64,000 bases of DNA from contig JAKSRI010000009.1 of the NCBI GenBank assembly GCA_024403695.1, positions 1 to 64,000 of the forward strand. The letters run 5' to 3'. A program made the position numbers and the translations under genes. Positions 34,808 to 43,349 of the stretch are shown here, piece after piece. Position 1 is the first letter of the stretch; every line of letters starts with the position of its first letter. The notes below the pieces were generated by a model. The model worked only from the letters and a program-made list of their open reading frames with translations, made no database searches and was not told the origin of the DNA. Source of the stretch: Saccharofermentans sp. (lineage in GTDB: Bacteria; Bacillota; Clostridia; Saccharofermentanales; Saccharofermentanaceae).

Positions 34808-35572
34808 ATGATTCTTGCAGTAGATATTGGAAATACACATGTTGTATTCGGTGGATTTGTCGACGATGAATTAGTATTTACAGCCAGAATTGCTACTGAT
34901 ACTACAGGCACTGAGGACGAATATGCCAGCAAAATTATTAATATCATGGCTGTTCATAATATCCAGCGTGACCTTATTGAAGGTGCAGTAATTTCTTCAG
35001 TTGTTCCTCCACTTACTTCCATTATGAAGAAGGCAATTAACTTCATCTATGACGTGAATGTTATTGTCGTTGGTCCTGGAATTAAGACGGGAATCAATCT
35101 TCACTGTGACGTTCCATCCACTGTAGGTGCAGATATTATCTGTTGCTGCGTGGCGGCTCACAACATCTATGGAAGTCCTTCTCTTGTTGTTGATATGGGA
35201 ACAGCTACTAAGTTGATTCTTGTAGGTGACAAGGGCACATTTGAAGGCGTATCTATCATTCCTGGTGTTATGATCGGATTAAATGCACTGTCTGATGGAA
35301 CTGCACAGCTTCCACAGGTAAGTCTTGAGAATCCAGGTCGAGTAATCGCCAAGAACACTGTGGACTGTATGAAGTCTGGTGTTATATATGGCAATGCCAG
35401 CATGATAGATGGTATGATTGACAGAAGCTTCGAGGAATACGGTAGTGCAATTCCCGTTTATGCGACTGGTGGTCTCGCATCTACTATTGTAAAATATTGC
35501 CGAAGTGAGATAATACTCGACGAACAATTAGTTCTTAAGGGATTAAATATAATCTACAAGAAGAACGCATAA
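34808..35572 (+). CDS. coaX: Type III pantothenate kinase
   Basis: The 254-residue enzyme phosphorylates pantothenate in the first step of CoA synthesis. The ASKHA-fold motifs are clear: VDIGNTHVVFGGF at the start, PPLTSIMKKA, VVDMGTATK with the catalytic Asp and PGVMIGLNAL. GGAGGTG precedes the ATG. An ECF transporter S-component gene follows at 35693, so the pair may cover vitamin uptake and use. Confidence 0.93.
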   Translation: MILAVDIGNTHVVFGGFVDDELVFTARIATDTTGTEDEYASKIINIMAVHNIQRDLIEGAVISSVVPPLTSIMKKAINFIYDVNVIVVGPGIKTGINLHCDVPSTVGADIICCCVAAHNIYGSPSLVVDMGTATKLILVGDKGTFEGVSIIPGVMIGLNALSDGTAQLPQVSLENPGRVIAKNTVDCMKSGVIYGNASMIDGMIDRSFEEYGSAIPVYATGGLASTIVKYCRSEIILDEQLVLKGLNIIYKKNA

Positions 35573-35656
35573 CCCCTGTATCGGGGCAGACAAATTTATA
35601 GTTTTGTATATTATTTCTGGTGAATTCCAGAATTTAATATAAATATTTTTTTGAGC

Positions 35657-35679
35657 GTTGCACCACGTGAGTGGGCGAC
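35657..35679 (+). promoter_or_regulatory. Stable hairpin directly before the ECF S-component ribosome site
   Basis: GTTGCACCAC and GTGGGCGAC pair around a GTGA loop with one bulged A and one G-U, five bases ahead of AGGAGG. It could be part of a small regulatory RNA element. I could not match it to a known riboswitch class. Confidence 0.35.
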
Positions 35680-35692
35680 AGTAGGAGGAAAA

Positions 35693-36265
35693 ATGAACAC
35701 AAAACAGAAGTTTGACAACAAGACATTGGCCATGGGTGCCGTTCTTACTGCTATCGTTATCGTATTGCAGTATCTTGGTTCTTTCATTCACTTAGGACCA
35801 TTCTCAGTATCTCTTGTATTACTTCCAATCGTAATTGGTGCTGCTTTATGCGGAACAGCTATTGCTACATGGCTCGGATTCGTATTCGGCCTCGTTGTAC
35901 TTATCAGCGGTGATGCAGCAGCTTTCCTTGCAGTTAATGCAGTTGGAACAGTAATTACAGTACTTCTTAAGGGTGCTGCAGCTGGTTTTGTTGCTGGTAT
36001 CGTATACAAGGCTCTTGCTAATAAGAATAAGCTTGTTGCAGTAGTTGCTGCAGCTGTTGCTTGCCCAGTAGTAAATACAGGAATCTTCCTTATTGCTACA
36101 CGCGTATTCTTCTGGTCCACAATCAAGGAGTGGGCAGGAGATATGAACACAGTTAAGTTCCTCTTCGTAGGACTTGTTGGAGCTAACTTCCTCGTTGAGC
36201 TTGCTATTAACGTAATCCTCAGCCCAACAGCTGTTAAGCTCATCGATATCATCAAGAAGAAATAA
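35693..36265 (+). CDS. ECF transporter S component
   Basis: The 190-residue membrane protein has about six hydrophobic helices. Its plan matches the substrate-binding subunit of energy-coupling-factor transporters (MGAVLTAIVIVLQYLGSF, then LGPFSVSLVLLPIVIGAALCG and GLVVLISGD). ATG 35693 follows AGGAGG by five bases. It lies after coaX, so pantothenate is a reasonable substrate guess, although residues cannot prove it. The ATPase and T components are not in the window, as expected when modules are shared. Confidence 0.8.
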   Translation: MNTKQKFDNKTLAMGAVLTAIVIVLQYLGSFIHLGPFSVSLVLLPIVIGAALCGTAIATWLGFVFGLVVLISGDAAAFLAVNAVGTVITVLLKGAAAGFVAGIVYKALANKNKLVAVVAAAVACPVVNTGIFLIATRVFFWSTIKEWAGDMNTVKFLFVGLVGANFLVELAINVILSPTAVKLIDIIKKK

Positions 36266-36373
36266 TTTAACTTTACTCGCGGTCCTCCGCGCTGACGCTT
36301 GTGCGTAGGTCTCGTAAAGTTGAAATTATTTCTTCGCCGGATAAAAGGTGATTTACTCGCGGTTCTCCGCGCT
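36261..36373. repeat. TTTACTCGCGG repeat and three-way-junction fold
   Basis: The 22-bp sequence TTTACTCGCGGTYCTCCGCGCT occurs twice, at 36272-36293 and 36352-36373, with one mismatch. Each copy contains a CGCGG/CCGCG hairpin. Around the first copy AATAATTTAACTTTAC (36261-36276) pairs with GTAAAGTTGAAATTATT (36314-36330) with one bulge, enclosing the CGCGG hairpin and an ACGC/GCGT hairpin, so a three-way junction can form. No coding potential is evident. The second copy leads into a terminator. Confidence 0.65.
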
Positions 36374-36376
36374 ACG

Positions 36377-36405
36377 ACTGGCTCTCGTTAAGAGGGCCAG
36401 TTTTT
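36377..36405 (+). terminator. Intrinsic terminator before the radical SAM gene
   Basis: ACTGGCTCTC and GAGGGCCAGT arms with loop GTTAA and a G-U pair, followed by T5. Confidence 0.8.
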
Positions 36406-36456
36406 GATTGGTCGAAAATAGATTATAATTAGTGCATTGCAGTTCAAGGAGCGCGT

Positions 36457-37329
36457 ATGCATTTCGTAGAGGTTAAGGGAATTCTTTCCGCACAAAATGG
36501 CATGAATATTTACCGTGGTTGCACTCACGGGTGTATTTATTGTGACAGTAGAAGCAAGTGTTACAAGATGGACCACGCTTTCGAGGACGTGGAGGTAAAG
36601 AGTAACGCCCCTGAACTTCTGGAGAAGAGACTTCGATCCAAGCGTCAAAACTGTATGATTGGCACCGGCGCCATGTCCGACCCTTACATGCACTGTGAGG
36701 AGCAACTCGGTCTTACCCGTAAGTGTCTGGAGATAATTGACAACCATCAGTTTGGTTTGTCCATTCTCACTAAGTCCGACAGGATTATGCGTGACATGGA
36801 CTTGCTGACCAGCATTAACAACAAGTCGAAATGTGTGGTGCAGATGACGCTTACCACCTACGACGACGAGCTGTGCAAAGTGATAGAACCAAATGTGTGC
36901 GTTACCTCGGAGCGCGCGAAAGTGTTAATGGAGTGCAAGGCGAGAGGAATCCCTACGGTGGTGTGGCTTTGTCCGATACTTCCGTTTATAAACGATACAG
37001 AAGAGAATATCAAAGGCATTCTGGACATTTGTATTAAGGCAGAGGTTAAGGGAATCATTTGCTGGAATATGGGTGTCACTTTAAGAGAGGGTGACCGTGA
37101 GTATTTTTATGATGCACTTGATAAGCACTTTCCAGGGCTTAAGGAAAAGTACATCAGAACATATGGCAACATGTATGATGTGGAAAGTCCTAGAAGCTAT
37201 GAACTCATGAAGATGCTTCGTAAGACATGTAAGGAGCACAATATAATGTGCGATGTGGATGAGTGCTTTAACTATCTTAATGAGTATCCTGAAAAATATA
37301 GACAGCTATCTATATTTGATTTGATGTGA
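36457..37329 (+). CDS. SPL-type radical SAM protein
   Basis: The 290-residue protein has an atypical early radical SAM CxxxCxxC cluster motif in GCTHGCIYCDSRSKC (Cys at about residues 25, 29 and 32), then MIGTGAMSDPYMHCEE and VQMTLTTYDDELCKVIEP, as in the spore photoproduct lyase-like (SplB/Rv2578c) subgroup. It would cleave S-adenosylmethionine reductively. The product is unknown; no other sporulation gene is nearby, so a spore DNA-repair role is not implied. It is followed by a histidine phosphatase gene with a short overlap. Confidence 0.85.
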   Translation: MHFVEVKGILSAQNGMNIYRGCTHGCIYCDSRSKCYKMDHAFEDVEVKSNAPELLEKRLRSKRQNCMIGTGAMSDPYMHCEEQLGLTRKCLEIIDNHQFGLSILTKSDRIMRDMDLLTSINNKSKCVVQMTLTTYDDELCKVIEPNVCVTSERAKVLMECKARGIPTVVWLCPILPFINDTEENIKGILDICIKAEVKGIICWNMGVTLREGDREYFYDALDKHFPGLKEKYIRTYGNMYDVESPRSYELMKMLRKTCKEHNIMCDVDECFNYLNEYPEKYRQLSIFDLM

Positions 37330-37337
37330 GGTGTATA

Positions 37338-37871
37338 GTGGGACATTTGTATTTTGTAAGACATGGCCAGACTATCTGGAATGTTGAGAATAAGATTTGT
37401 GGTGCGACAGATATCGCATTGACTGAACTTGGTCATGAGCAGGCTGTGAAGACTGGAGAAGCAATTCTTGCCAAGGGAATTACAGCGGATGAGATTTTGT
37501 ATTCTCCATTAATGAGAGCAAAGGATACAGCACTTCATATCTCTGAAGTTACTGGTATTCCTGCCAGGGAAGAGATGCGACTTAAGGAACAGAATTTTGG
37601 TAAGTATGAGTCCACAGCCAGAGACGGCGCGGAGTTCCAGCTGGCAAAGGCTGAGTTTATTAATAGTTATAGTGGCGGTGAATCAATGCTTCGTCTGGCA
37701 CAGCGTATATATAACTTGCTTGACGATGTTAAGAATTCAGATGAGACATACATTCTCGTGGCGCATAATGGAATAGCCAGAGTTGTTAATTCTTATTTCT
37801 TTGATATGAGTAATGAGGAATATGCAGCATTTGGCGTAAAGAACTGTGAAATAGTAGAATATAAGTGGTAA
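37338..37871 (+). CDS. Histidine phosphatase family protein
   Basis: The 177-residue protein has the RHG motif (YFVRHGQTIWN) and the second His motif (LVAHNGIAR) of the phosphoglycerate mutase-like superfamily. GTG 37338 follows GAGGTG by four bases and is preferred over a GTG at 37326 that overlaps the upstream stop. It is distinct from the paralogue at 2882-3430. The substrate is unknown. Confidence 0.82.
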   Translation: MGHLYFVRHGQTIWNVENKICGATDIALTELGHEQAVKTGEAILAKGITADEILYSPLMRAKDTALHISEVTGIPAREEMRLKEQNFGKYESTARDGAEFQLAKAEFINSYSGGESMLRLAQRIYNLLDDVKNSDETYILVAHNGIARVVNSYFFDMSNEEYAAFGVKNCEIVEYKW

Positions 37872-37878
37872 TAAAAAA

Positions 37879-37897
37879 CTCGGTTGCTAGAACCGAG
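37879..37897. terminator. Hairpin between second phosphatase and MFS gene
   Basis: CTCGGTT and AACCGAG arms flank a GCTAG loop. The T-run lies on the minus strand (six A before the stem on plus), so it acts best in reverse although no minus-strand gene enters it. The remaining bases to 38080 hold a weak AAAAAAC/GTTTTTT stem and nothing else I can assign. Confidence 0.4.
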
Positions 37898-38079
37898 AAA
37901 CTTAGATCCAAATATCTGGCCGGACATAGGAAAAAACGAAGAAGTTTTTTGTGTTCTGTTAGGAACAATCTTATTTTACCGATTTTGAAGTCAGGTTGTA
38001 GGGTGACTTTGAGGTAAAAATGAACGAAATATAAATGGTGATTAATAGGTTTTTGTAATAAATGCACATGGAGGCGTCA

Positions 38080-39435
38080 ATGAAGCTTAATTTCCGTAAT
38101 ACTTTTCTTGTTGGACTGGCATTTATGTCCATTATTTCCTTTTGGCAGTTGTACGATAATATCGTTCCATTGCTACTGACTAATACGTTTCATATGAACG
38201 AGACTCTATCTGGTGTGATTATGGCTGCGGATAATGTGCTTGCTTTGTTCTTACTCCCATTTTTCGGTAAGCTTTCAGATAAGACTTCAACCAAAATAGG
38301 TAAGAGAATGCCATACATCCTTGTGGGTACTTTGGTGGCTGCAGTTCTTCTTGTTATTTTGCCAATTATTGATAATGGTGCCGCTGCTGGTAAGGCAGGT
38401 TTCTTTTACACACTCCCAATGTTTGTGATTATTCTTGGCATCATGCTTTTTACTATGGCGGTTTATAGAACACCTGCGGTTGCATTGATGCCTGACGTTA
38501 CACCTAAGCCTTTGCGCTCACGTGGAAATGCCATTATTAATCTCATGGGTGCACTCGGTGGCATAATTTATCTCGCTTTCGCCGCCATTATGTACCCTAA
38601 GTCAAAGACAGAGGGACTTGCTCACGTTAATTACAACATGCTCTTTGTTTTCATGGCAGTTTTTATGGTTGTTTGCGTTGGTATCATGTTCCTGACTGTT
38701 AAGGAGAATGCATTAACTGAGGCGAATATGAAGCTGGAAAAGGAGCATCCGGAATGGGATATAGATTCTGATTCTGAGGCGGTTTCTGAAGATAAGTCGG
38801 TTAGTCAGAAGCTTTCCGCTCCTGTTCGTCGTTCTATGATTTTCCTTCTTGCTTCGATTGCTTTGTGGTACATAGGATACAACGCGGTTACTACATGGTT
38901 TACAACTTATATTAGTAAGATTATGGGCGAGGGTATCGGAGGTGCGTCCTTGTGCTTCCTTATCGCAAATGCAGGTGCTATCGTTTCTTATATTCCCCTT
39001 GGTATGCTCGCAGCAAAGATTGGTCGTAAGAAGTCCATTTACTTTGGTACAGGTCTTCTTACAGTCAGCTTCGCACTTGCCGGAATTCTCACTGTTACTA
39101 ATGATCATATCAGCGTAATTATGTATTTGGTGTTCGCACTTATCGGTGTAGCATGGGCTGCAATTAGTGTTAATTCCCTTCCTATGGTAGTAGAGATGTG
39201 CTCTGGTGCCGACCTTGGAAAGTTCACTGGCTTTTATTATACAGCTTCTATGGCAGGTCAGGTTGTAACACCTATCCTGGCAGGAACACTCATGAGAGTT
39301 ATTAGCTATAAAGTTTTGTTCGTTTATGCGACTGTTTTCTCATTCCTTAGTATATGCACAATGACAATGGTTAAGCATGGTGATGTTAAGGCTGATGCAC
39401 CTAAGGGATTAGAGATGTTTGAAGATCTTGAATGA
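38080..39435 (+). CDS. MFS transporter, sugar/GPH-like
   Basis: The 451-residue protein has about 12 transmembrane helices, an MFS-type loop (GKLSDKTSTKIGKRMPYILVG) and the GMLAAKIGRKKSIYFG repeat in the second half. The central cytoplasmic loop contains an acidic segment (DIDSDSEAVSEDKS). It resembles glycoside-pentoside-hexuronide or SLC45-like sugar importers. The substrate is unknown. ATG 38080 follows GGAGG by six bases. The next gene starts 13 bp after it. Confidence 0.82.
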   Translation: MKLNFRNTFLVGLAFMSIISFWQLYDNIVPLLLTNTFHMNETLSGVIMAADNVLALFLLPFFGKLSDKTSTKIGKRMPYILVGTLVAAVLLVILPIIDNGAAAGKAGFFYTLPMFVIILGIMLFTMAVYRTPAVALMPDVTPKPLRSRGNAIINLMGALGGIIYLAFAAIMYPKSKTEGLAHVNYNMLFVFMAVFMVVCVGIMFLTVKENALTEANMKLEKEHPEWDIDSDSEAVSEDKSVSQKLSAPVRRSMIFLLASIALWYIGYNAVTTWFTTYISKIMGEGIGGASLCFLIANAGAIVSYIPLGMLAAKIGRKKSIYFGTGLLTVSFALAGILTVTNDHISVIMYLVFALIGVAWAAISVNSLPMVVEMCSGADLGKFTGFYYTASMAGQVVTPILAGTLMRVISYKVLFVYATVFSFLSICTMTMVKHGDVKADAPKGLEMFEDLE

Positions 39436-39448
39436 TTGAGGAATTAAG

Positions 39449-41422
39449 ATGAAGTTTGAAATAGGAAAAAACAAAAAAGACTTTATGAGATATACGATAG
39501 TGGCACTTTGTCTTGTTTTGTTGTGCGTTCTTTCTATTTCAGATGGCAGTGAGATGCTTATGTTTGCTTTTATTCTTGGAGTATTTGCATGTGTAAAGAT
39601 TTCATTTAAGAAAAAGATTACATTAGTATCAGATCTAATCGTTTTGTTTTATGCATGTTTAGTTGGTGTATATATTGACCATTCCATATGTACCTACGAT
39701 ATGGATTTTTTGGTTAACGCATATGGTGGAAAATATGTATCGCTTTTTATAATGCAGGTTACTGGATTTTCATCTATTGTTATCGAAATGTTTGTAATAG
39801 CATTTATTTATTGCGTTTGCAGAGCGTTTGGTATTGGTTCAAAAATCTCAGCTATTATTGCACCTATTCCAACAATGGCGTTATGTATAGTTGATTATTA
39901 TGAATTTAAATTTAAAGGGACTGAATTGCTTCCTGGAGAGCTTAAGTCTGCTGAAACAGCATTTAATGTTATTGGTGGTTACCATTTTGACTTAAGAACG
40001 ATAATTATTGTAGCGGTTATTCCGTTTGTTATTTATGTTATATCGCTTTATGTTAATGCAGATAACAAAGGGGTGTATATAAACAAAAAAATACATTGTC
40101 TAGTGTGTATTGTGATGTGTATAGTTCTTTCTTTGGCATGTTATTTTACGTTGAATCATATAAAAACTTATAAGAAAACTCTTACATGGGGAAATCAACC
40201 ATCTGCGTATAATGGCTTTATTACTAATTTTGCTATGTCTGTCCTAGACTTGAATATCTCTGCTCCACAAGGATATAACAGGGATGACTATTCAAATCTA
40301 AATAATAGTGACGTTCGATATGAAGCAGACACTAACATCATCATAGTAATGAATGAGTCCTTCGCTGATTATTCAATTTTTAATGATCAGTTGCAGTTGA
40401 ATGAAGATGTGATTCCATATTTTCATTCTTTATCAGGAAATAATATTGTTAGTGGCACGGCATACTCTTCTGTGTATGGTGGTACTACAGCTAATTCTGA
40501 ATACGAGTTGCTTACTGGTTTGTCAACATGCGGATTACCTAATGGAGCGGTTCCGTATACTATGTATATAGATTCCGAGATGAATACGCTTCCTCAGTTT
40601 TTATCTGAATTAGGTTATTCCACAACTGTTATGCATCCATATTTATCAACTGGTTTTAACAGACCTAATGTATATCCACTTCTTGGATTTGAAAATATCA
40701 TGTTTATAGATGATTTTGAATATACAGAATCTGATTTGGTTAGACAGCTTGACTTAATGTATGGTAAAAGTGGCTTAATGTCAGATGAATGTGCATATAG
40801 AAATCTTTTGGATATGATTGATGAAAATGAAGAGGGTACTCTTAATTTCTATTACTTGATTACAATTCAGAATCATGGCGGATACAGCGAAGAAAATGAA
40901 CGTTTAGAGGTTCAGCACTATATTTCTGACTCTATTGAAGATGACAATCAGACAAATACATACTTATCAAATGTCAATAGAAGTGACACGGCATTGAAGT
41001 ATTTGTTGGATGAATTAGCACAGAAAGATGAGAGATATCTTGTTTTGTTTTTTGGAGATCATCAGCCAAGTTTATTCTCTGTTAATAGTACTCCAAATGG
41101 ATTTGATGCAGGTGGTAAATTATGGCAGGTTCCATATCTTATCTGGGCTAATTATGAATTGCCAGAAGAATTGCAAAATAGAAATTTGGATACATCAATA
41201 AACTACCTAGCCCTTGATGTGTTAACTGCAGCAGGTATTCCTTATTCTTCTTATTTTTCATCAATAAATGAAATTAGAAAAAATATACCAATGATACATT
41301 CTAATGGATACTATTCTGCTGAAAGTAATTCATGGGAGAGTGTTGATAACCAGGTGATTCAAGAGAATTATTGGATGAATAAATATTTATCTATGGAGTA
41401 CTATTACTTGTTTGATAAATAA
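39449..41422 (+). CDS. LtaS-like sulfatase-domain membrane protein
   Basis: The 657-residue protein has about five N-terminal transmembrane helices and a C-terminal extracytoplasmic sulfatase/alkaline-phosphatase-fold domain. The catalytic Thr lies in GGTTANSEYELLTG, and metal-ligand motifs are visible as MNESFADYS and FFGDHQPSLF. This is the plan of lipoteichoic acid synthase-like glycerophosphate transferases. The gene is visibly AT-richer than its neighbours. It follows the MFS transporter by 13 bp and may be co-transcribed. It could act in teichoic acid or other polyol-phosphate assembly. Confidence 0.83.
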   Translation: MKFEIGKNKKDFMRYTIVALCLVLLCVLSISDGSEMLMFAFILGVFACVKISFKKKITLVSDLIVLFYACLVGVYIDHSICTYDMDFLVNAYGGKYVSLFIMQVTGFSSIVIEMFVIAFIYCVCRAFGIGSKISAIIAPIPTMALCIVDYYEFKFKGTELLPGELKSAETAFNVIGGYHFDLRTIIIVAVIPFVIYVISLYVNADNKGVYINKKIHCLVCIVMCIVLSLACYFTLNHIKTYKKTLTWGNQPSAYNGFITNFAMSVLDLNISAPQGYNRDDYSNLNNSDVRYEADTNIIIVMNESFADYSIFNDQLQLNEDVIPYFHSLSGNNIVSGTAYSSVYGGTTANSEYELLTGLSTCGLPNGAVPYTMYIDSEMNTLPQFLSELGYSTTVMHPYLSTGFNRPNVYPLLGFENIMFIDDFEYTESDLVRQLDLMYGKSGLMSDECAYRNLLDMIDENEEGTLNFYYLITIQNHGGYSEENERLEVQHYISDSIEDDNQTNTYLSNVNRSDTALKYLLDELAQKDERYLVLFFGDHQPSLFSVNSTPNGFDAGGKLWQVPYLIWANYELPEELQNRNLDTSINYLALDVLTAAGIPYSSYFSSINEIRKNIPMIHSNGYYSAESNSWESVDNQVIQENYWMNKYLSMEYYYLFDK

Positions 41423-41466
41423 GGTTATTTGCAACGCATCTGTTTTTTCTGTCGTCATTTCCATGT

Positions 41467-41483
41467 AAGGGTAAATTACCCTT
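41467..41483. promoter_or_regulatory. Perfect 17-bp dyad before lipoprotein gene
   Basis: AAGGGTAA-A-TTACCCTT is a perfect inverted repeat 17 bp ahead of the lipoprotein start. No T-run follows, so it is more likely a binding site or a translation-affecting hairpin than a terminator. Confidence 0.45.
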
Positions 41484-41500
41484 GGAAAGGAATGATAGAT

Positions 41501-42352
41501 ATGAAGACAAAAAAGATAATTGCAATTATTCTTAGTTGCTTCGTTATGTGTGGCCTTGCTGCATGTAGTAAGAGTGATGGGAAGCCTGAGGATAGTAAGT
41601 CAGAGACTTCAGCAGAGGCAGAAGAAAAAGAGAGTGAGATTACTCCAGCGGATTCTTCAGCTGTAGCGGAGACTGATTCGGAAGAAATTGAAGCTACGAA
41701 TTATGAGTTAGAGACTCCTTCTGATATGCCAGATGCCTATAAGGATGTTCTTGATGAGATTCGTACCGTTATGGAGACTGGTGAAGTTCCGGGAGAAGAT
41801 GATGTATATCCAACAAGATTGTGTGGCCTATTTGAAATTTGTCAGAGTTCAGATAAAGAATATTTGGACTCACACATTGGTTATGCACTTGTCGATCTCG
41901 ATGAAGATGGTACTGATGAGCTTATTATAGGATGTCTCGCAGATGAGGATAGGGCAGATCCTGATTCTCCAATCGGTAGAGCAGGCTATCAGATTCTCGA
42001 TATCTATACACTTGATGGCGATAATGCTGAGCTGGTAATTGATGCCTGGGGACGTAATTCATGGTTTATTACTAATGATAATAAGCTTGTTAACTGGGGA
42101 TCTGGAGGAGCCGCTTTTGTTGAATTCAAGGTATATGATATTAGTGAAGGAATTCAGAATATGACAGATGAATATTTCCTTTATTCTGACTATGACTTTG
42201 AGACAGACGTAATTTCTTTGTATGAAGTTATTGGTGATGGTGATCCTGCTGTTGTTTGTACAGGTGAGGACTTTGATTATTTTGATGATAAGGTTGCTGA
42301 ATACCTGAATAATCCTAGACCAATACAATTTATTTTGGTTAATGGCAAATAA
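41501..42352 (+). CDS. Lipoprotein of unknown function
   Basis: The 283-residue protein has a lipoprotein signal (MKTKKIIAIILSCFVMCGL, then lipobox Cys22 in LAAC). A low-complexity Ser/Glu/Asp linker follows (about 25-70), then a globular region with repeated acidic turns (LVDLDEDGTDELIIG) resembling EF-hand-like or FG-GAP-like calcium loops. ATG 41501 follows AAAGGA; the in-frame earlier starts lie too close or upstream of the dyad. The role is unknown; a surface-exposed, possibly calcium-binding lipoprotein. Confidence 0.78.
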   Translation: MKTKKIIAIILSCFVMCGLAACSKSDGKPEDSKSETSAEAEEKESEITPADSSAVAETDSEEIEATNYELETPSDMPDAYKDVLDEIRTVMETGEVPGEDDVYPTRLCGLFEICQSSDKEYLDSHIGYALVDLDEDGTDELIIGCLADEDRADPDSPIGRAGYQILDIYTLDGDNAELVIDAWGRNSWFITNDNKLVNWGSGGAAFVEFKVYDISEGIQNMTDEYFLYSDYDFETDVISLYEVIGDGDPAVVCTGEDFDYFDDKVAEYLNNPRPIQFILVNGK

Positions 42353-42354
42353 GT

Positions 42355-42434
42355 GTTGGTAGTTTTTTTGAACTACCAAATGCGCTACCATTTTTGTCCG
42401 AAAATGGTAGCTTTTTGCATTTTTGTGGTAATTT
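42355..42434. repeat. GGTAG/CTACC intergenic element, copy 2a
   Basis: The unit from CTACCA through two GGTAG-type half-sites aligns with the following unit at 42436-42502 and with copy 1 at 6098. It begins with TTGGTAG, TTTTTTT and GAACTACC, which can form a first hairpin. Confidence 0.55.
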
Positions 42435-42435
42435 T

Positions 42436-42502
42436 GAGAAAACTACCATACTTGCTACCATTTGAAAGCTATTTTGGTAGTTATTTTTGAATTTATGGTA
42501 GT
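42436..42502. repeat. GGTAG/CTACC intergenic element, copy 2b
   Basis: This 67-bp unit shares GAGAAAACTACCATA, GCTACCA and TATGGTAGT positions with the copy at 6098-6165, with matching spacing between the four half-sites. Both units sit next to convergent gene ends. Confidence 0.7.
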
Positions 42503-42530
42503 CCCCCCAATTTACAAAAAAAATCACATC

Positions 42531-42558
42531 AAAAAAGGAGCCTCACAGCTCCTTTTTT
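42531..42558. terminator. Bidirectional terminator before plsC/lipoprotein ends
   Basis: AAAAAAGGAGC and GCTCCTTTTTT-type arms with loop CTCACA form a symmetric terminator serving both strands. Confidence 0.8.
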
Positions 42559-42579
42559 ACTTTATATTTAATATTACTA

Positions 42580-43344
42580 TTACGCCTCAAGTGCGAGGAG
42601 TTCAGCTTCGTTCTCTTCTCTAGGAAGAGCGTGAAGCATGAGGCTACGACAGTAGTCGGCTGTTTCCTCAGTCTTCTGTGACTTGGCAGTCTCAGCAGGA
42701 ATTACATCGAGAATGTCGATGTGGATGTCTGTGCGCTTCCATGGGTAATTCTTACGAACGAGCTCAGAACCCTGAATAGTAGCAACTACGATAGGAACGT
42801 TAGCCTTCTGAGCAATCTTGAATACACCGTTGTGGAACTTAAGGAGCTTAAGCTTCTTACTTCTTGTTCCCTCAGGATATACCGCTACAGAAACAGTGTC
42901 GTTCTTGATGAGGTCGATAGCACGGAGGATTGTTGTCATGGAATTACGAGGATTCTTACGATCGATTTCCATGAAACAGCATCTTCTGATGATTCTTCCG
43001 TAGATAGGGTAGTTAAAGTTCTCTGGCTTAGAAATGTAAGAAGGATTGTACTTACGGAATGTGTGCCAGGATACGATAGGGTCGAAGTTGGATCTGTGAT
43101 TACATACCAGGAGGAAACGAGTATTCTCAGGAATCTTCTCGAATCCAGTTGTAATAATCTTAATTCGGCAAATCTTCATGGCAATGCCAGTAGAACTGTA
43201 AAGCAACCAACGATAGAACTTGCTGTCTGTATTGTATTCCTTCTTAGGATTGATGAAATATGGTGTGATAATCCAGATGAGAAGATATCCGCCAACGATA
43301 GCAACTGCTACCCATAAAAGAATCCAAAGAATATTTTCTAACAT
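42580..43344 (-). CDS. plsC: 1-acyl-sn-glycerol-3-phosphate acyltransferase
   Basis: The 254-residue membrane-associated acyltransferase has an N-terminal hydrophobic helix, the NHxxxxD catalytic motif (CNHRSNFD) and the YPEGTRS motif. It transfers an acyl chain to lysophosphatidic acid. AAGGAG precedes the ATG, and the gene follows prfC by five bases, forming a two-gene operon. Confidence 0.88.
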   Translation of the reverse strand: MLENILWILLWVAVAIVGGYLLIWIITPYFINPKKEYNTDSKFYRWLLYSSTGIAMKICRIKIITTGFEKIPENTRFLLVCNHRSNFDPIVSWHTFRKYNPSYISKPENFNYPIYGRIIRRCCFMEIDRKNPRNSMTTILRAIDLIKNDTVSVAVYPEGTRSKKLKLLKFHNGVFKIAQKANVPIVVATIQGSELVRKNYPWKRTDIHIDILDVIPAETAKSQKTEETADYCRSLMLHALPREENEAELLALEA

Positions 43345-43349
43345 GTCGA

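Noticed and set aside
36457-37329. Spore photoproduct lyase
   Set aside because: The protein is SPL-like but short, and no sporulation genes are nearby, so a spore-repair role is not supported.
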